From NCBI GenBank assembly GCA_030147905.1, contig JASBUM010000242.1:1-10500 (forward strand): a stretch of DNA of 10,500 bases. Reading direction: 5' to 3'. The notes beneath the pieces are model-generated. The model was not told where the DNA came from. It saw only the letters and a program-made list of their open reading frames with translations, and made no database searches. Positions 7,008-10,500 of this stretch are shown piece by piece. The stretch is from Acidimangrovimonas sp. GTDB taxonomy: Bacteria; Pseudomonadota; Alphaproteobacteria; Rhodobacterales; Rhodobacteraceae. Position 1 is the stretch's first letter. Every line of letters begins with the position of its first letter. Position numbers and translations under genes: made by a program.

Positions 7008-7721
7008 ATGGACCAGGCAGCGGGTCTGCAAGAAGCTTCTGAAAGTGGTGACGAAATTACCGAAGCCGAGATCGTGGAGCGGCTTTTCGAGGCCGTGATG
7101 GAACGTCGCCTGCCCCCCGGAACCAAGCTTTCCGAGGCGGCACTGTGTGAAGCTTTCGGCGTCGGCCGCATGCGGATTCGTCGCTGCCTGCTGCTTTTGG
7201 CCAGCCGCGACGTGGTCGAACTGCACTCCAACCGCGGGGCCTTCGTCGCCAGTCCGAGCGCCGATCAGGCCCGCGAGGTGTTCGACGCCCGCCTTGCCAT
7301 CGAACCGGCCATCGCGCAGATGGTCGGGTCCCGGGCAACGGCTGCGCAGATCGCCGCGCTGGAAGCGCATATACACGATGAGGTGCACGCCCAGCAGACC
7401 GGCAGCCGCCACGAGGCGATCCGCCTGTCGGGCCAGTTCCATGTCCGGCTAGCCGAGGCCGCCGGAAACGCGATCCTCGTCAAGACGATGAAGGAACTGG
7501 TGACGCGCACCTCGCTCATCCTCGGGATCTATGGTGCGCCCGGCACCACCCCCTGCCGCGACCATGATCATGTCAGCCTGATCGACGCGATCCGCAACGG
7601 CGACGGCCACAGGGCCGCGCAGATCATGCGGGCGCATTTGGCGGAAATCGAGGCCTCGACCGACCTCAGCAATGCGCCGTCCTCGGTTGCGGACCTCGCG
7701 GAAGTCCTCCGCCGTCCCTGA
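7008..7721 (+). CDS. GntR-family transcriptional regulator, FCD (FadR-like) subfamily
   Basis: A 237-residue cytoplasmic DNA-binding regulator. The winged helix-turn-helix covers about residues 18-82 (LPPGTKLSEAALCEAFGVG). The usual recognition-helix RTPVREAL is replaced here by RMRIRRCL. The effector domain (about 88-215) is the all-helical FCD type; D93, H145, H188 and H210 fall where FCD proteins place their metal ligands, so a carboxylate ligand bound through a metal is plausible. The ATG at 7008 is chosen because GAGG lies 5 nt upstream. An in-frame TTG at 6975 would overlap the promoter. It sits 311 bp before the racemase-permease operon on the same strand and probably controls it through the palindromes at 7958-7993. 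The effector is unknown, and whether it represses or activates is inference. Confidence 0.9.
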   Translation: MDQAAGLQEASESGDEITEAEIVERLFEAVMERRLPPGTKLSEAALCEAFGVGRMRIRRCLLLLASRDVVELHSNRGAFVASPSADQAREVFDARLAIEPAIAQMVGSRATAAQIAALEAHIHDEVHAQQTGSRHEAIRLSGQFHVRLAEAAGNAILVKTMKELVTRTSLILGIYGAPGTTPCRDHDHVSLIDAIRNGDGHRAAQIMRAHLAEIEASTDLSNAPSSVADLAEVLRRP

Positions 7722-7957
7722 CAGGGTCGCTTCTGCCGGGCAGGGCGCGGCATTCACCAGACACCTCGATTTGCCCCTGTGCACCGGTGTGAGTCGCACA
7801 GCCGGCGGCCTTGGCTGTGAAGATCGCCCCGGCTGCGCGGTGCCTTCCGTCGCTGTTTCCTGAGCGCCACTCTTTCCCACAAGCCATTGCCATATCGCAG
7901 GATTGTGCCAAGGCCCCGCGCCACGGTGCAGGCAAGCAGCGCACCCGCCGCCAGGCC

Positions 7958-7993
7958 GTTAACAAAAATTGTTGACTAGATTGTTAACAATCT
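7958..7993. promoter_or_regulatory. Tandem palindromic operators, probable GntR binding sites
   Basis: The first palindrome is GTTAACAA, AAA, TTGTTGAC (7958-7976), with one mismatch between its 8-bp arms. The second is AGATTGTTAACAATCT (7978-7993), a perfect 16-bp palindrome. Both contain TTGTT(A/G)AC. The TTGTTAACAA core fits the GT-N-N-AC pattern common to FadR-type GntR operators. The two sites are adjacent and overlap the presumed promoter. That the nearby GntR protein binds here is inference. Confidence 0.65.
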
Positions 7994-8000
7994 TCCTACT
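7972..8000 (+). promoter_or_regulatory. Candidate promoter of the racemase-permease operon
   Basis: TTGACT (7972-7977, 5 of 6 to the -35 consensus) and CCTACT (7995-8000, 3 of 6) are 17 nt apart. The perfect palindrome 7978-7993 lies entirely inside the spacer, a position where a bound protein would block RNA polymerase. The weak -10 could also mean an activated promoter. Confidence 0.45.
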
Positions 8001-8032
8001 GGGGGCAGAATAAGCCAATCAGGACAGTTCCT

Positions 8033-8818
8033 ATGCGTCTGCTAATCGTCAATCCGAACACCACGGCGTCGATGACCGCGAAGATAGCCGCGGCGGCGCG
8101 GGCAGCCGCGGGACCCGGAACGGCAATCGTTGCGCGCAATCCGATCCACGGGCCGGCAAGCATCGAAGGTTTCTACGATGAAGCGCTTTGCGTGCCCGGC
8201 CTGCTGGAGATCGTCGAGGCCGAACGGGATGTGGACGCGGTCATCATCGGCTGCTTCGACGACACCGGACTGGATGCGGTGCGCTGCGTCACCGATCGCC
8301 CGGTGGTCGGAATCGGCGAGGCCGGATTTCACATGGCGGCAATGCTGGCAAACCGGTTCTCGGTTGTGACGACGCTCGGGCGATCGGTTCCGGCGATCGA
8401 ACACAACATGCACCGCTACGGCCTTGCGGCACGCTGCGCCCGGGTGCGCGCATCGGAAGTGCCGGTACTGGATCTCGAAATCCCTGGCAGCGGCGCCGTG
8501 CTCAAGATCGGGGCAGAGATCGCGCGGGCGAAGATCGAGGATCGGGCCGAGGCCGTGGTGCTGGGCTGTGCCGGCATGACGGATCTGGCGGAACAGCTCG
8601 CCCAAGAATACGGGCTGCCGGTGATCGACGGCGTTGCCGCGGCGGTGGCGCTGGCCGAAGGAATGGCGCGGATCGGTCTTCGGACCTCGCGTCTGGGCGG
8701 CTATGCGCCGCCGCGCAAGGACAAGGGTATCCCGGCGCAACACGGGCTGCCGGGGACAACGCCGGTAGCCAAAAACCAAAAATCCAAAGATAGTCCCAAC
8801 AAGGAGTTCGCGAAATGA
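8033..8818 (+). CDS. Asp/Glu/hydantoin racemase family protein
   Basis: A 261-residue cytoplasmic cofactor-independent racemase. NPNTT at residues 8-12 and the two catalytic cysteines, C74 in GCFDDTGLD and C179 in GCAGM, fit the HyuE/hydantoin and allantoin racemase branch. There the two thiols exchange the alpha proton of a cyclic ureide or amino acid. PVVGIGEA at 90-97 is another family landmark. The core ends near residue 226. A Lys/Pro-rich tail of about 35 residues follows, encoded by AT-richer DNA that also contains the next gene's ribosome binding site. The start has AGGA 8 nt upstream. Its stop overlaps the permease start by 4 nt (ATGA), so the two act together. Substrate is not determined: hydantoin, allantoin or another five- or six-membered ureide are possible, and an arylmalonate decarboxylase-like activity is less likely. 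Confidence 0.88.
   Translation: MRLLIVNPNTTASMTAKIAAAARAAAGPGTAIVARNPIHGPASIEGFYDEALCVPGLLEIVEAERDVDAVIIGCFDDTGLDAVRCVTDRPVVGIGEAGFHMAAMLANRFSVVTTLGRSVPAIEHNMHRYGLAARCARVRASEVPVLDLEIPGSGAVLKIGAEIARAKIEDRAEAVVLGCAGMTDLAEQLAQEYGLPVIDGVAAAVALAEGMARIGLRTSRLGGYAPPRKDKGIPAQHGLPGTTPVAKNQKSKDSPNKEFAK
8801..8806 (+). promoter_or_regulatory. Permease ribosome binding site inside the racemase tail
   Basis: AAGGAG lies 8 nt before the ATG at 8815, a near-ideal Shine-Dalgarno. It falls within the last codons of the racemase gene. Confidence 0.8.
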
Positions 8819-10299
8819 CCAGCACATCGGCGGGCGGCTTTGCCCCTGCGCAGCCAGACGTCATGGCCGAACCGGGCTACGTGATCAAGCCCGGCTACGA
8901 CGACCGGCTCGTAAACGAGGATCTGGCGCCGCTGCGCGACCAGCATTGGAGCGCCTACAACATCTTCGCCTTCTGGATGTCCGATGTCCACAGCGTCGGC
9001 GGCTACATCACGGCGGGAAGCCTGTTTTCCCTAGGGTTGGTAAGCTGGCAGGTGTTGGTGTCGCTGCTGGTCGGCATCGTAATCGTGCAACTTTTCTGCA
9101 ATCTCGTGGCAAAGCCCAGCCAGGCGACGGGGACACCCTACCCTGTCATCTGCCGTTCGGTCTTCGGGGTGAAGGGCGCGAACATTCCTGCCATCATCCG
9201 CGGCCTGATCGCGGTCGCCTGGTACGGGATCCAGACCTATCTCGCCTCGGTGGCCTTCCTTGTCCTGACGCTGAAGTTCGCCCCCAACCTTGCCCCCTAT
9301 GCCGATGTGGCCCAACACGGCTTCGTCGGGCTTTCGGCGCTCGGCTGGGCCTGCTTCATGGTACTTTGGGTGGTGCAGGCGCTGGTCTTCTGGCGCGGGA
9401 TGGAGGCCATCCGCCGCTTCATCGACTGGGCCGGCCCCGCGGTCTACGTGGTGATGATCGCACTGGCGGTCTATCTCGTGGCACGGGCCGGGATCGGCAA
9501 CATCGGCCTGACGCTGGGCGCGGTGAAATACAAGGGCTGGGACGCCCTGCCGGTGATGATCAACGCCATCGCGCTGGTGGTCAGCTACTTCTCCGGCCCG
9601 ATGCTGAACTTCGGTGACTTCTCGCGCTATGGCAAAAGCTTCGGGGCCGTGAAACAGGGCAACTTCTGGGGCTTGCCGATCAACTTTCTCGGCTTCTCGA
9701 TCCTCACCGTGGTGACGACCTCGGCCACGCTGCCAGTCTATGGGCGGATGATCACGGACCCGGTCGAGACGGTCGCACAGATCGACAACGTATTCGCCGT
9801 AGCCCTTGGCGCGATGACCTTCATGATCGCGACCATCGGCATCAACATCGTGGCCAACTTCATCTCGCCCGCCTTTGATTTCTCGAACGTCGCGCCGAAG
9901 CGGATCAGCTGGCGGATGGGCGGCATGATTGCGGCTGTCGGCTCGATCTTCATCACGCCATGGAACCTGTACAACAACCCGGAGATCATCCACTACACGC
10001 TCGACATCCTCGGGTCGTTCATCGGGCCGCTGTTCGGGATCCTGATCGCCGACTATTACGTGGTGAAGCGGCAGAACGTCGTTGTGGACGACCTCTACAC
10101 CATGCGCGAGGACGGACGGTACTGGTATCGCAACGGCTTCAACCCGGCGGCTGTGATGGCCATTGTTCCGGCCGCGGTCATCCCGGTGGCCTGCGTGCTG
10201 GTGCCCGCCCTGCATGTTGCCGCGAACTTCACCTGGTTCATCGGCATGGGGCTTGGCTTCGTGATCTACCTGGCCCTTACCCGGCGGCAAACCGCCTGA
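8815..10299 (+). CDS. NCS1-family nucleobase/hydantoin/allantoin-type permease
   Basis: A 494-residue inner-membrane transporter of the nucleobase:cation symporter-1 family, with about 12 hydrophobic segments after a soluble N-terminus of about 45 residues. NEDLAPLR (34-41) is the usual NCS1 entry motif. W136 and Q140 in AVAWYGIQTY match the positions of the ligand-stacking Trp and the Gln of the hydantoin transporter Mhp1. N344 in GINIVANFISPAF matches its substrate-binding Asn. PWNLYNNP (382-389), GPLFGILIADYY (404-415) and the cytoplasmic DDLYTM are further family features. The sequence looks closer to uracil/allantoin/dihydropyrimidine-type NCS1 proteins than to Mhp1 itself, so the substrate cannot be fixed. 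It is coupled to the racemase by an ATGA overlap and a strong ribosome binding site. A terminator-like hairpin follows the stop by 9 nt. Confidence 0.92.
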   Translation: MTSTSAGGFAPAQPDVMAEPGYVIKPGYDDRLVNEDLAPLRDQHWSAYNIFAFWMSDVHSVGGYITAGSLFSLGLVSWQVLVSLLVGIVIVQLFCNLVAKPSQATGTPYPVICRSVFGVKGANIPAIIRGLIAVAWYGIQTYLASVAFLVLTLKFAPNLAPYADVAQHGFVGLSALGWACFMVLWVVQALVFWRGMEAIRRFIDWAGPAVYVVMIALAVYLVARAGIGNIGLTLGAVKYKGWDALPVMINAIALVVSYFSGPMLNFGDFSRYGKSFGAVKQGNFWGLPINFLGFSILTVVTTSATLPVYGRMITDPVETVAQIDNVFAVALGAMTFMIATIGINIVANFISPAFDFSNVAPKRISWRMGGMIAAVGSIFITPWNLYNNPEIIHYTLDILGSFIGPLFGILIADYYVVKRQNVVVDDLYTMREDGRYWYRNGFNPAAVMAIVPAAVIPVACVLVPALHVAANFTWFIGMGLGFVIYLALTRRQTA

Positions 10300-10308
10300 T
10301 ATCGGAAC

Positions 10309-10329
10309 GCGGCGCCCACAGGGCGCCGC
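10309..10329 (+). terminator. Terminator-like hairpin ending the racemase-permease operon
   Basis: GCGGCGCCC and GGGCGCCGC form a perfect 9-bp stem with a 3-nt ACA loop, 9 nt after the permease stop. Only TGTC follows, so the T-tract is weak. The position and stability still make it the likely operon end. Confidence 0.6.
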
Positions 10330-10368
10330 TGTCGCCTCGCCGAGCCTGTCGGTCCCCTGGCTGTTGAT

Positions 10369-10421
10369 TTCCGCTGAGAACTGACCCGGGTAGCGGCAGA
10401 AATTCCACTGAGAATTGACCC
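10369..10421 (+). repeat. Two direct repeats of the IS21-type end
   Basis: TTCCRCTGAGAAYTGACCC occurs at 10369-10387 and 10403-10421, 34 bp apart and identical at 17 of 19 positions. IS21-family ends carry such multiple repeats, taken to be transposase binding sites. Confidence 0.8.
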
Positions 10422-10474
10422 ATGTGCGACCTTTCCCCCGGCTGAAGCCAGCGGGGGTCAACGGAGTGATCGAC

Positions 10475-10500
10475 ATGGGATTTTTGAGCGTGATCCGACG
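10475..10500 (+). CDS. istA: IS21-family transposase IstA (N-terminal fragment, runs off the right edge)
   Basis: The first codons read MGFLSVIRR, matching the start of a common group of IS21 IstA proteins, in which a helix-turn-helix and later a DDE integrase domain follow. Only about 9 codons are visible, so identification leans on the adjacent IS end repeats. GGAG lies 8 nt upstream of the ATG. An in-frame GTG at 10466 is an alternative start. The protein would catalyse transposition together with the ATPase IstB, encoded beyond the window. Confidence 0.72.

Larger units (their letters stand above)
7722..8032. other. 311-bp regulatory spacer between the regulator and the racemase gene
   Basis: No coding sequence is supported. 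Two mutually exclusive stems are visible: CTGTGC (7777-7782) with GCACAG (7796-7801), or CACAGCC (7797-7803) with GGCTGTG (7813-7819). Either could form in a transcript reading out of the regulator gene. The last 75 bp are AT-rich and contain the palindromic operators, the candidate promoter and the racemase ribosome binding site AGGA at 8021-8024. Confidence 0.5.
10362..10500 (+). mobile_element. Left end of an IS21-family insertion sequence (truncated by the window)
   Basis: The sequence from TGTTGATTTCC at 10362 has the layout of an IS21-family end: a TG terminus, repeated copies of a roughly 19-bp motif (10369-10387 and 10403-10421), a short leader, and the start of an IstA-like transposase at 10475. 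The other end, istB and any target duplication lie outside the window, so completeness cannot be judged. The element begins 32 bp after the operon terminator and does not interrupt the permease gene. Confidence 0.78.

Noticed and set aside
10369..10421. Possible CRISPR-like repeat pair
   Set aside because: Only two copies, next to an IstA-like start. They fit the multiple end repeats of IS21 elements instead.
9031..10476. 481-codon minus-strand open frame antisense to the permease
   Set aside because: His/Asp/Arg-rich translation typical of the complement of a membrane protein in GC-rich DNA. It also runs through the terminator and the IS end.

Overview
The window is a high-GC stretch with compact bacterial genes. 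Its family content suggests an alphaproteobacterium of the Rhodobacteraceae/Paracoccaceae type: a class I lysyl-tRNA synthetase, a NadD and an EttA of that type, a Tat-like signal on a PBP4-class enzyme, and strong G/C third-position bias. The assignment rests on protein resemblance and composition only; no rRNA or marker tree was available.

Positions 1-6536 look like core genome. At the left edge is the N-terminus of a class I lysyl-tRNA synthetase on the minus strand. Diverging from it are a small TerB-like protein and a TrkH-type potassium transporter, 9 nt apart and probably cotranscribed. Converging on trkH are two minus-strand genes, nadD (NAD biosynthesis) followed by a PBP4-type D-Ala-D-Ala carboxypeptidase (dacB). 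Diverging from nadD is ettA, an ABC-F translation factor.

Positions 6537-10500 look accessory. After a structured, gene-poor 470-bp spacer comes a catabolic-type cassette, all on the plus strand: an FCD-type GntR regulator, a 311-bp spacer ending in two TTGTT(A/G)AC palindromes, an Asp/Glu/hydantoin racemase, and an NCS1-family permease translationally coupled to the racemase by an ATGA overlap. The likely job is regulated import and racemisation of a cyclic amide or ureide (hydantoin, allantoin, dihydropyrimidine or similar). No hydrolase is visible, so the substrate is unknown. The operon ends in a perfect GC hairpin. The left end of an IS21-family element follows, with the first codons of its IstA transposase at the right edge.

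No tRNA, rRNA, CRISPR array, prophage or defence gene was recognised. The most noteworthy signals are the double palindrome at 7958-7993, a related half-site before the gntR gene, the apparent read-through tail on the racemase, and the incomplete pathway next to an IS element.
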